From: DASYYE01 sp035946955
GTDB taxonomy: Bacteria > Actinomycetota > Actinomycetes > Streptosporangiales > Streptosporangiaceae
Assembly (NCBI GenBank): GCA_035946955.1
Contig: DASYYE010000254.1
Location: 1-5,780, forward strand
DNA: 5,780 nt
Direction of reading: 5' to 3'
In this document: positions 1-5,743 of the stretch, piece by piece
Layout: each line of letters begins with the position of its first letter
How positions within the stretch are numbered: the stretch's first letter is position 1
The notes under the pieces: model-generated
Databases searched by the model: none
Told to the model about the DNA's origin: nothing
What the model saw: the letters and a program-made list of their open reading frames with translations, nothing else
Program-made: the position numbers and the translations under genes

Positions 1-1
1 C

Positions 2-1375
2 GGCAGCCGGGTGCCGGTCTTCCGGCTCCCGGTCGATGACGGCTCAGTGGATGTTGCGGTCGCCATCTGTGAGGACCTGTGGCAGGACGGCGGGCCGGTA
101 CTGGTGACCCGCCGGGCCGGCGCCGGCCTGCTGGTGGTGCCGAATGGCTCGCCCTATGAGCGCGGGAAAGACGACGTACGACTGGACCTGTGCGTCAGGC
201 GCGCCGCGGAGGCCGACGCGACCCTCGCTTACGTGAACATGGTCGGCGGCCAGGACGAGCTTGTCTTCGATGGTGACTCGATCATCGTCGACCCGGCCGG
301 CACCCCGCTCGCCCGCGGTCCGCAGTTCGAGGAGGCACTGGTCGTCGCCGACCTCGACCTGCCCGAAGCCGACCCGGCCGCCCCGTTCGGCGACTGTCCC
401 GCCGACCCCGGCGACGGTACTGCCATGACGGTCCACCGCGTCGCCGTCCCACCAGCGCCCGCGGGCCGCCGGGAACCGGCCGATGGCCAGCCGCAGGCGT
501 TCTGGCCGAGGCTGTCGCCCCTGGGCGAGGTCTATGCCGCGCTCGTGACCGGGCTGCGCGACTACGTGCGCAAGAACAGGTTCTCCTCGGTCGTCATCGC
601 GCTGTCAGGAGGGATCGACTCTGCGCTGACCGCCACCATCGCGGCCGACGCCATCGGCCCCGAGCGCGTCTACGTCGTGCTGATGCCGAGCCGCTACTCC
701 AGCGACCATTCCGTCACCGACGCCGAAGACCTGGTGAAGCGCCAGGGGCTGCACGCCCGCACCGTGCCGATCGCCCCGATGGTGGAAGCGTTTGGGAATC
801 TGGAATTGCAGGGGCTGGCGGCGGAGAACCTCCAGGCGAGGGTCCGCGGCATGGTCCTCATGTCGGTGTCCAATGCGGAAGGCCACCTCGCGCTGACGAC
901 CGGGAACAAGTCCGAGCTGGCCACCGGGTACTCGACGCTGTACGGCGACTCGGCGGGCGGCTTCGCGCCTATCAAGGACGTGCCCAAGACGCTCGTGTGG
1001 GACCTGGCCCGGTGGCGCAACCACGAGGCGGCCCTGCGAGGCGAGACACCACCGATCCCGGAGAACTCCATCACCAAGCCGCCCAGTGCTGAGCTGGCTC
1101 CCGGCCAGCTCGACTCCGACACGCTGCCGGACTACACGGTGCTGGACGCGGTGCTGGAGGACTACGTCGTCAAGGACATGGGCGCGGCCGAACTGGTAGC
1201 CGCCGGGCACGACCCGGACCTGGTGCACCGGGTCATCGCCATGGTGGACCGCGCCGAGTACAAGCGGCGCCTGTACCCGCCCGGACCCAAGATCACGCCG
1301 CGTAACTTCGGCCGCGACCGCCGCCTGCCCATTTCGAACTGGTGGCGCGAGCCGGGCCCAGGACAGACCAGCTGA
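2..1375 (+). CDS. nadE: Glutamine-dependent NAD+ synthetase, 5'-truncated by window edge
   Basis: This cytoplasmic enzyme makes the last step of NAD biosynthesis: nicotinate adenine dinucleotide plus ATP and glutamine to NAD+. The reading frame is open from base 2, so the start and roughly the first 130 residues lie upstream; 457 residues are visible. Visible residues 1 to about 140 are the end of the nitrilase-like glutaminase domain, with the catalytic cysteine in ICEDLW (Cys23, codon 68-70). The Glu and Lys of the Glu-Lys-Cys triad are outside the window. From about residue 165 comes the PP-loop ATP pyrophosphatase synthetase domain, with the P-loop SGGIDS (202-207), TGNKSE (300-305) and then YSTLYGDSAGGFAP. 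The C-terminal ITPRNFGRDRRLPISNWW block is family-typical. The estimated full length (about 585 aa) fits the shorter bacterial class rather than the roughly 680-aa mycobacterial form. The gene is convergent with the DUF2891 gene 26 bp away. No disruption is seen. Confidence 0.96.
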   Translation, partial: GSRVPVFRLPVDDGSVDVAVAICEDLWQDGGPVLVTRRAGAGLLVVPNGSPYERGKDDVRLDLCVRRAAEADATLAYVNMVGGQDELVFDGDSIIVDPAGTPLARGPQFEEALVVADLDLPEADPAAPFGDCPADPGDGTAMTVHRVAVPPAPAGRREPADGQPQAFWPRLSPLGEVYAALVTGLRDYVRKNRFSSVVIALSGGIDSALTATIAADAIGPERVYVVLMPSRYSSDHSVTDAEDLVKRQGLHARTVPIAPMVEAFGNLELQGLAAENLQARVRGMVLMSVSNAEGHLALTTGNKSELATGYSTLYGDSAGGFAPIKDVPKTLVWDLARWRNHEAALRGETPPIPENSITKPPSAELAPGQLDSDTLPDYTVLDAVLEDYVVKDMGAAELVAAGHDPDLVHRVIAMVDRAEYKRRLYPPGPKITPRNFGRDRRLPISNWWREPGPGQTS

Positions 1376-1411
1376 GCGCGGGTGGGCTGAACGCCGCCCG
1401 ATCAGCTCAGC
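1371..1411. terminator. Nested stem-loop between convergent nadE and DUF2891 genes
   Basis: The outer arms GCTGAGC (1371-1377) and GCTCAGC (1405-1411) are perfectly complementary. Inside them CGGGTGG (1379-1385) pairs with CCGCCCG (1394-1400) around an 8-nt loop. The inner stem has one G-U wobble in the nadE transcript, which becomes an A-C mismatch in the opposite transcript, so it should be stronger for nadE. The structure contains both stop codons (1373-1375 and 1402-1404). There is no T-tract, so it is not a textbook intrinsic terminator; U-tract-less hairpins at gene ends are common in actinobacteria. A bidirectional terminator or 3'-end stabiliser is the inferred role. Confidence 0.5.
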
Positions 1412-2466
1412 ATCAGCACCGCGTAGCAGGCGAGCCAGTGCTCGACCATGTAGTCGTCGCCGACCACATGCGGCAGCGCGGCTTCCGCGTGGGTCTGCGC
1501 GGCGGCCATGGCGGGGCCCACCCGCGGGTCGTCCGGGGGCAGTGACTCGGCGATCCGGCGCCAGCACCAGGCGCGGCTGGCATTCAGCCCGTGCAGGTGA
1601 GCGATCTGCCCGTCGGTGGCGTCGGACACGACGGCCGGGGTGAACAGGGTTTCGGGCTCGCCGCCCGCGATGCCGGGCAGGAACATCGACAGCCAGAAGC
1701 CGAACTCGTCCCCTGGGAGAACCTGGGCCATCAACTCGGCCTCGCACAGTGCGGGCGACAGGAAGTCGTGGCCGGACGGCTCCCAGGCGCCGGGGTAGAT
1801 CGTGTCCCCGCCGAACCAGGTGAAGGCCTTGTCCGTGATCGCGGCCAGCAGCACGGGGTCGCCTTCGGCGGCGATCCGCCGCGCGAATGGCAGGGCACGG
1901 GACAGGCCGAACGCCGAGTTGCCGTGCACGCCGTGGCGCACCGGGTAGGTGGCCTTGGGCAGCCATTCGAGGAAGCACTGTGTCACCGCCCTGGCCAGCG
2001 GCTCCATAGCGGCTGACCAGCGGTGCCCGTCGCTGTCCGCGAGACCGCGCGTCTCCTCGGCGAGCATGAGGGCCCAGCCCCACCCGTAGGGGCGCTGCCC
2101 CCACTTGCCGGGCCCGCTGATGTACTCGGCTTCGGCCGTCATCCCCACCGTGCTGAAGTGGGTCCGCAGCGCCGCCCGGACCTCCGAGGCAGGCACATGG
2201 TCGGGAGCTATGCGGAGCAGCCGCACCAGCACCCAGTGCATCTCCACGCAGGAGTGCCAGTCGAGGCTGCCGTAGAAGACCGGCGTACGCGCCCGGGGCC
2301 GGAACGGGAAGTCACCGGGCCTGGTCATGGTGTGGTGGACGTCCGCCGGGAACTCGCGCTTGATATTGGTAACCGCAACCTGCGCGTAGTTCGTGGCCTC
2401 AGCAAAGAGCAGTTTCCGCCATTGCTGAACGAGTCCGGTTGTGTCCCCCATACCCACTGATCCCAT
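1402..2466 (-). CDS. DUF2891 family protein, function unknown
   Basis: This is a 354-residue soluble protein without signal peptide or membrane segment. I recognise it as DUF2891 from its series of aromatic and His-rich motifs: YGSLDWHS (65-72), RPYGWGW (125-131), HGNSAFGL (181-188), EPSGHDFLSPALCEAELM (229-246), HLHGLNASRAWCW (290-302) and EHWLACYAVLML (342-353). The regular spacing of helix-sized segments ending in conserved Trp, His and Asp suggests an alpha-helical toroid like that of some glycoside-processing enzymes, but that is inference and no activity is assigned. Length is about normal and the domain fills the protein. The chosen ATG (2464-2466) has GAGG about 5 nt upstream; a second in-frame ATG at 2449-2451 (Met6) is an alternative. 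The gene diverges from the methyltransferase gene and converges on nadE. It appears to be monocistronic. Confidence 0.85.
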   Translation of the reverse strand: MGSVGMGDTTGLVQQWRKLLFAEATNYAQVAVTNIKREFPADVHHTMTRPGDFPFRPRARTPVFYGSLDWHSCVEMHWVLVRLLRIAPDHVPASEVRAALRTHFSTVGMTAEAEYISGPGKWGQRPYGWGWALMLAEETRGLADSDGHRWSAAMEPLARAVTQCFLEWLPKATYPVRHGVHGNSAFGLSRALPFARRIAAEGDPVLLAAITDKAFTWFGGDTIYPGAWEPSGHDFLSPALCEAELMAQVLPGDEFGFWLSMFLPGIAGGEPETLFTPAVVSDATDGQIAHLHGLNASRAWCWRRIAESLPPDDPRVGPAMAAAQTHAEAALPHVVGDDYMVEHWLACYAVLMLS

Positions 2467-2558
2467 GGCACCTCGCGTCTCCGCCCGGTGTACCCGGTAA
2501 CGGCCCGAGCGTAACGCCAGGGCCGATGTGGATCACCAGCGCCTGCGACACTGTGACC
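2467..2558. promoter_or_regulatory. Divergent promoter region between DUF2891 and methyltransferase genes
   Basis: This 92-bp gap must hold the start signals of both divergent genes. On the minus strand, TACGCT (2508-2513) fits the loose actinobacterial -10 pattern TAnnnT and would give a leader of about 35 nt for the DUF2891 gene; I see no convincing -35. On the plus strand no clear -10/-35 pair is visible, and there is no good Shine-Dalgarno before the methyltransferase ATG. Two short direct repeats occur: CCCGGT at 2484-2489 and 2493-2498, and GTAACG at 2497-2502 and 2511-2516. These could be regulator half-sites or chance in GC-rich DNA. Confidence 0.4.
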
Positions 2559-3323
2559 ATGAGCGAGCCGGAGGGGCGCGGCGCCCCGGCGGGCGTGACC
2601 AGCAGAGCGACGTCGTTCGGGGCGGTCGCTGACGTGTACGAACGTGGGCGGCCCCCTTACCCGGCCGCCGCCATCGAGTGGCTCCTGCCGCTGGGCGCGC
2701 TGCGTGTGCTCGACGTCGGGGCTGGCACGGGCAAGCTGACGCGGCAGCTCAGTGGGATGGGCCTGGACGTGGTGGCGGTCGAGCCGTCGGCCGGGATGCG
2801 GGAGCAGTTCCGCCAGGCGGTCCCGGGGACCCCGGTGCTGGCTGGTACGGCCGAGCACATCCCATTGGCTGACAACACCGTGGACGTGGTGCTGATGGCT
2901 CAGGCCTGGCACTGGGTTGACCCAGACCTGGCCCTGCCCGAGATAGCCCGGGTGCTGCGGCCGGGCGGGCGTCTCGGCGTGGTCTGGAACACCCGCGACG
3001 AACGGGTCGACTGGGTGGCCAGGCTCAGTGCGATCATGCACGACCGTGAATCGGATAACCCGGACGACCACACACCCGCGCTAGGCCCGCCGTTCGGTCC
3101 AGTTGACCGGCACCGTGTCGAGTGGGAATGGCAGCTGCCCGCGGACGACTTGATGGACTATGTCGCGTCGCGCAGCTACATCATCACGATGACCGCGCAG
3201 GAGCGGTCAGCCACCCTGGACATGGTCCGGAACCTGCTGGCCACACACCCCGCGCTCGCGGGTGCGGGCTCGGTGGGACTGCCCCAGGTCACGGTCAGCT
3301 CCCGGGCTGACCTGCCTGGCTGA
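2559..3323 (+). CDS. Class I SAM-dependent methyltransferase (Methyltransf_11 type)
   Basis: This is a 254-residue cytoplasmic protein with the Rossmann-like methyltransferase core. Motif I VLDVGAGTGKLT (50-61) binds S-adenosylmethionine, the acidic end of strand 2 is Glu75 in VVAVEP, and GTAEHIPL (96-103) is the adenine-side loop. MAQAWHW (113-119) and ARVLRPGGRLGVVWN (130-144) follow. The N-terminal SFGAVADVYERGRPPYP (19-35) is typical of a large uncharacterised bacterial group distantly like the yeast trans-aconitate methyltransferase type. The substrate cannot be read from sequence; a small carboxylate or secondary metabolite is a guess. The frame is open back to 2439, but an upstream start would run into the divergent gene. 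ATG 2559 gives normal family length but lacks a clear ribosome site; ATG 2526, preceded by AGGG, is the alternative (11 more residues). The last 29 bp overlap the end of the convergent tetR. Confidence 0.9.
   Translation: MSEPEGRGAPAGVTSRATSFGAVADVYERGRPPYPAAAIEWLLPLGALRVLDVGAGTGKLTRQLSGMGLDVVAVEPSAGMREQFRQAVPGTPVLAGTAEHIPLADNTVDVVLMAQAWHWVDPDLALPEIARVLRPGGRLGVVWNTRDERVDWVARLSAIMHDRESDNPDDHTPALGPPFGPVDRHRVEWEWQLPADDLMDYVASRSYIITMTAQERSATLDMVRNLLATHPALAGAGSVGLPQVTVSSRADLPG
3284..3319. terminator. Stem-loop in the overlap of methyltransferase and tetR ends
   Basis: GGTCAGC (3293-3299) and GCTGACC (3306-3312) form a perfect 7-bp stem with a 6-nt loop. Outside it CCAGG (3284-3288) and CCTGG (3315-3319) can add 5 bp across a small internal loop. 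The stem covers the tetR stop codon (3295-3297) and ends 9 nt before the methyltransferase stop (3321-3323). It therefore lies inside both coding sequences and would mark the 3' ends of both transcripts. No T-tract follows, so a terminator role is inferred only from position. Confidence 0.4.
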
Positions 3324-3960
3324 CTTCCGGGTCGCGGGGGGTGAGCCCACGCAGGAGCTCGTCCACGACCCGCTCGGGGTAGTCAGGCGGGATGCTGTCG
3401 TGCTTGCTACGGACGACCACCGCCCCGACCAGCATGAACAGGGCCGCGTCCAGGTCGGTGTCCGCCCGCAGTTCGCCGGTGGCCGCGCCGCGGCGCAGCA
3501 CGGTGCGGAACACCTCGCGCCGCGGTTCCACGACCGTCTCCCGGTAGCGTGCCATCAGCCGCGAGTACTTGGGGTACTCCCCTATCAGCATCGCGAACTC
3601 CCGGCCGCCGTACCGGCCGCCCGCTTCCGCGTACACGGCGCGCACCAGTGCGACCAGGTCGTCGCGGACACTGACACCGAGCGGCTCAGGCAGTGGCGCC
3701 TTGAGCGTCGCGAGCGCGTCCAGGAGCAGGTCTTCCTTGCCCGGCCAGCGGCGGTAGATCGTCGCTTTCCCCACGCCGGCCCGGGCCGCGACCTGTTCGA
3801 TGCACAGGCCCTCCGGGCCGCTCTCGGCGAACAGTTCCAGTGCCGCGTCGATGATGGCCTGCCCGGCCTGCCCGCTGCGTGGCCGGCCGGGGCGGCGCAG
3901 GCCAGCCGCATCTGGCTGGGTGCCTGCCCCGCCACCGGGAGCCAGTTCGGCCACGGTCAT
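3295..3960 (-). CDS. TetR/AcrR-family transcriptional repressor of the adjacent MFS pump
   Basis: This is a 221-residue one-component regulator. The basic N-terminal arm LRRPGRPRSGQ (21-31), with an AT-hook-like GRPR, precedes the TetR_N DNA-binding domain (about 33-80). The helix-turn-helix lies in IEQVAARAGVGKATIYRRW (54-72), with recognition-helix residues around GKATIYRRW. Residues from about 95 on form the helical ligand-binding and dimerisation domain, too variable to tell the inducer. The start ATG is one base after the exporter's TGA and has a strong GGAGGG ribosome site inside the exporter's last codons, so the two genes are co-transcribed and probably translationally coupled. The inverted repeat at 5689-5707 is its likely operator, making it autoregulatory as well. 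Repression of a drug pump by a neighbouring TetR protein is a common arrangement (for example LfrR/LfrA, QacR/QacA). Confidence 0.93.
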   Translation of the reverse strand: MTVAELAPGGGAGTQPDAAGLRRPGRPRSGQAGQAIIDAALELFAESGPEGLCIEQVAARAGVGKATIYRRWPGKEDLLLDALATLKAPLPEPLGVSVRDDLVALVRAVYAEAGGRYGGREFAMLIGEYPKYSRLMARYRETVVEPRREVFRTVLRRGAATGELRADTDLDAALFMLVGAVVVRSKHDSIPPDYPERVVDELLRGLTPRDPEVSQAGQPGS

Positions 3961-3961
3961 G

Positions 3962-5581
3962 TCATCCCTCCACGGCTACCGGCTCGGGACGTCCGGCCGG
4001 GGCGGCCGACTCGCCTGTCGCCGCGCACGCCTCGGCCCGGCCTGGCATCCAGACTGCCACCACTATCGCGCCCAGCAACGTGATCGCGGCCGACACCAGC
4101 GTGGTGATGTGCATGGCATGCACGAACGCGGAGTCCGCAGAGTGGGCCAGCCCATGGGCGGCCGGGCCGAGCCGCTGCGCCACAGCCTGGGTCGCAGTGA
4201 TCGACCCGCCCGCCGCGCCGCGCACAGCCGCGGGCAGTCCGGCCAGGTGCGGGCCAAGCTGGTCACGGTAGGCCTGGGCAAGGACCGAGCCGAGCACCGC
4301 CACACCCAGGGCACCAGACACCTGCCTGGCCGTGTTGGTCAGCGCCGAGCCAGCGCCCGCGCGTTCCCTGGGCACCACCGACATGACTGCCTCGGTAGCG
4401 GGTGGCATCACACAGCCCATCCCGCAACCCTGGACAAAGAACAGGACGCCCAGCACCCAGACCGGTGTCGTGGTGCCGAGCAGTTGGTAGCCGGTGAGCG
4501 CGGCGGTCACCACGGTCAGGCCACCGGCTGCCACCACTTTCGTGCCGAACCGGCTGACCAGGGCCGCACTGCGGGGGGCCATCAGCAACTGCCCGGCCGC
4601 GAACGGGAGCGACAGTACACCCGCGTGGAGCGGGCTGTAGCCGCGGACGCTCTGCAGGTAGAAGCTCAGGAAGAACAGCGCGCCCATCATGCCGAAGAAC
4701 ACCAGCGAAAGCGATGCGATCGCCGAGGACAGCCGCGCGTCGCGGAACAGCCGCACGTCCAGCGACGGATGCTTGATCCTCGCCTCGTACCAGGCGAAGA
4801 ACGCGAGTATCGCCAGGCCGCCGACCGCGGGGCCGAGCACGTCCGGGTGCACCCACGAGCCCTTGTCGCCGCCCTGGATGATGCCGTACACGACGAGCAC
4901 CAGCCCGGCGATGGAGGCGAGGACGCCGACGTAGTCGATCCGCCCGGGGTTGGGGTTCTTCGACTCGGGCACCAGCAGCGCGATCGCGGCCACGCTGGCG
5001 GCGGTGAACGGGACGTTGATGAGGAACACCGAGCCCCACCAGAAGTGCGCGAGCAGCAGGCCGCCGACGATGGGGCCGATGGCGATGCCGATGCCCACCG
5101 CGACCGCCCAGATGCCGATGGCCTTGGGCCGCTCGGCCGGCTCGAATACGTTGGAGATGATCGACAGGGTTTGCGGCATGACCGCCGCGGCGCCCAGGCC
5201 CATCGCGGCTCGCGCCCAGACCAGCTGCTCGGGCGAGTGTGAGTAGGCGGACAGCAGCGAGAACAGCCCGAAGGCCAGCATGCCGATCATGAGCATGCGC
5301 TTGCGGCCGATCCGGTCGCCCACCACCCCGAAGGTGAACAGGAGGCCGGCGAACACGAGCGTGTACGAGTTGATGGCCCACTCGAGCTGCCCCTGGCTGG
5401 CGCCGAGGCCAGCGGGGGCGGGCTCGGCGATGGTCTTGAGCGCGACGTTCAGGACGGTGTTATCAAGGACGATCGCCATCAGGCTGGTGATCAGCACGCT
5501 GAGGATGAGCCACCGGCGGCGGTAGATCTTGGGCTGGGACGAGAGAACGGCTGCTTGGGGGGAAACGCTGGGCGAGTCCAT
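3962..5581 (-). CDS. MFS exporter, DHA2 family (14 TM; SmvA/LfrA/QacA-like)
   Basis: This is a 539-residue inner-membrane proton antiporter predicted to expel cationic dyes, quaternary ammonium compounds or antibiotics. I count 14 hydrophobic segments (first about 24-44, last about 488-512), the DHA2 topology. Signatures are motif D1 LDNTVLNVAL (39-48), with the membrane Asp40 typical of proton-driven DHA2 pumps, motif A GVVGDRIGRKR (85-95), motif B around Arg124 (ARAAMGLG), and antiporter motif C GIGIAIGPIVGG (163-174). HFWWGSVFLINVP (179-191) resembles the SmvA/LfrA branch. A longer Ala-rich outside loop (about 440-487) precedes the last segment. The ATG at 5579-5581 was chosen because AAGGGA (5585-5590) lies just before it and the first segment follows at normal distance. 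The frame continues upstream to a TTG at 5687-5689, but that would start translation inside the predicted promoter. The exact substrate is unknown. It is the first gene of an operon with tetR. Confidence 0.93.
   Translation of the reverse strand: MDSPSVSPQAAVLSSQPKIYRRRWLILSVLITSLMAIVLDNTVLNVALKTIAEPAPAGLGASQGQLEWAINSYTLVFAGLLFTFGVVGDRIGRKRMLMIGMLAFGLFSLLSAYSHSPEQLVWARAAMGLGAAAVMPQTLSIISNVFEPAERPKAIGIWAVAVGIGIAIGPIVGGLLLAHFWWGSVFLINVPFTAASVAAIALLVPESKNPNPGRIDYVGVLASIAGLVLVVYGIIQGGDKGSWVHPDVLGPAVGGLAILAFFAWYEARIKHPSLDVRLFRDARLSSAIASLSLVFFGMMGALFFLSFYLQSVRGYSPLHAGVLSLPFAAGQLLMAPRSAALVSRFGTKVVAAGGLTVVTAALTGYQLLGTTTPVWVLGVLFFVQGCGMGCVMPPATEAVMSVVPRERAGAGSALTNTARQVSGALGVAVLGSVLAQAYRDQLGPHLAGLPAAVRGAAGGSITATQAVAQRLGPAAHGLAHSADSAFVHAMHITTLVSAAITLLGAIVVAVWMPGRAEACAATGESAAPAGRPEPVAVEG
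3966..3971 (-). promoter_or_regulatory. Shine-Dalgarno site of tetR, inside the exporter gene end
   Basis: On the minus strand GGAGGG lies 5 nt before the tetR ATG, with the exporter stop TGA between them and a single C separating stop and start. This supports the tetR start chosen and suggests re-initiation by ribosomes finishing the exporter. Confidence 0.7.
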
Positions 5582-5588
5582 AGGTCCC

Positions 5589-5620
5589 TTCACGAGTTCA
5601 CGAAGGTCACGTTCACGAAG
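5589..5620 (-). repeat. Tandem direct repeats in the exporter mRNA leader
   Basis: GTTCACGAAG (plus-strand reading) occurs perfectly at 5596-5605 and 5611-5620, a 15-bp period, with a shorter copy TTCACGA at 5589-5595. On the transcribed strand these read CTTCGTGAAC twice, then TCGTGAA running directly into the AAGGGA ribosome site (5585-5590). Each unit has the near-palindromic form TTCnnGAA. They could be protein-binding half-sites or RNA-level elements; a chance duplication is also possible. Confidence 0.55.
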
Positions 5621-5631
5621 TCTGTGGGCGC

Positions 5632-5650
5632 CACGGGCGCCTGGCCCGTG
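5632..5650 (-). other. Leader hairpin 2 of the exporter transcript
   Basis: CACGGGC (5632-5638) and GCCCGTG (5644-5650) form a perfect 7-bp GC-rich stem with a 5-nt loop. It lies between the 5'-terminal hairpin and the direct repeats. A small alternative stem, GTGG (5624-5627) with CCAC (5631-5634), uses some of the same bases and would compete with it. Confidence 0.5.
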
Positions 5651-5652
5651 TA

Positions 5653-5679
5653 TCCCGGGGCGGGCGGGCCGCCCCGGGA
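5653..5679 (-). other. 11-bp GC hairpin at the predicted 5' end of the exporter mRNA
   Basis: TCCCGGGGCGG (5653-5663) pairs without mismatch with CCGCCCCGGGA (5669-5679) around a 5-nt loop. If transcription starts about 7 nt after the -10 hexamer, at 5679-5680, the hairpin begins at the first transcribed base. Such a structure would shield the 5' end from decay or slow early elongation. It could alternatively terminate transcription entering from upstream, but no T-tract follows on either strand. Confidence 0.6.
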
Positions 5680-5685
5680 AAGCCA

Positions 5686-5712
5686 ACAATACGGAACAGG
5701 TCCGTATCGCAA
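5686..5712 (-). promoter_or_regulatory. Predicted promoter of the exporter-tetR operon
   Basis: On the minus strand TATTGT (5686-5691) fits a sigma-70-type -10. TTGCGA (5707-5712), matching four of six bases of TTGACA, is the best -35, with a short 15-bp spacer; the weaker TTTTGC (5709-5714) gives 17 bp. This is one of the few A/T-richer spots in the window. The start would fall near 5679-5680, about 100 nt before the exporter ATG. The inverted repeat at 5689-5707 occupies the spacer and touches both hexamers, ideal for steric repression. Confidence 0.5.
5689..5707. promoter_or_regulatory. Putative TetR operator (perfect 7-5-7 inverted repeat)
   Basis: ATACGGA (5689-5695), a 5-nt centre ACAGG, and TCCGTAT (5701-5707) form a 19-bp site with perfect arms. 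Size, symmetry and A/T-flanked CGG half-sites fit operators of TetR-family dimers, and it lies on the promoter of an operon that codes such a repressor. Binding by the tetR product of this window is inferred from position and family behaviour. The arms do not extend further (5688 A against 5708 C). Confidence 0.75.
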
Positions 5713-5729
5713 AAGATTCCCGCTTCCGC

Positions 5730-5743
5730 GCTGGATGTCCAGC
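5730..5743. repeat. Short inverted repeat upstream of the exporter promoter
   Basis: GCTGGA (5730-5735) and TCCAGC (5738-5743) are perfect arms with a 2-nt centre; the overlapping CCAGCTGG (5739-5746) is also self-complementary. It sits about 20 bp behind the predicted -35. It could be a second regulator site or belong to a divergent gene beyond the window, but short GC-rich palindromes arise easily by chance. The rest of 5713-5780 shows nothing I can support. Confidence 0.25.

Noticed and set aside
605..2104. 499-codon minus-strand open frame spanning nadE and DUF2891 genes
   Set aside because: It runs antisense through the NadE synthetase domain and out of frame through DUF2891, with Arg/Pro-rich low-complexity translation and no recognisable motif.
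2439..2558. 40-residue upstream extension of the methyltransferase
   Set aside because: It would overlap the start of the divergent DUF2891 gene and adds sequence unlike the family N-terminus.
2325..3071. 248-codon minus-strand open frame across the divergent promoter
   Set aside because: It is antisense to the methyltransferase core and out of frame with DUF2891; no family resemblance.
3800..5242. 480-codon plus-strand open frame opposite the exporter
   Set aside because: It is antisense to a clear DHA2 pump. Its Arg/His/Gln/Gly-rich translation has no domain or hydrophobic pattern, as expected for a shadow frame in GC-rich DNA.
4263..5381. 372-codon minus-strand open frame within the exporter
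   Set aside because: It is the same strand but a shifted frame of the exporter; the Arg/His/Gly-rich product is a frame-shift shadow.
5582..5689. 36-residue N-terminal extension of the exporter from a TTG at 5687-5689
   Set aside because: The start would lie in the predicted -10 and the extension is Arg/Gly/Pro-rich leader sequence; the ATG at 5579-5581 has its own ribosome site.
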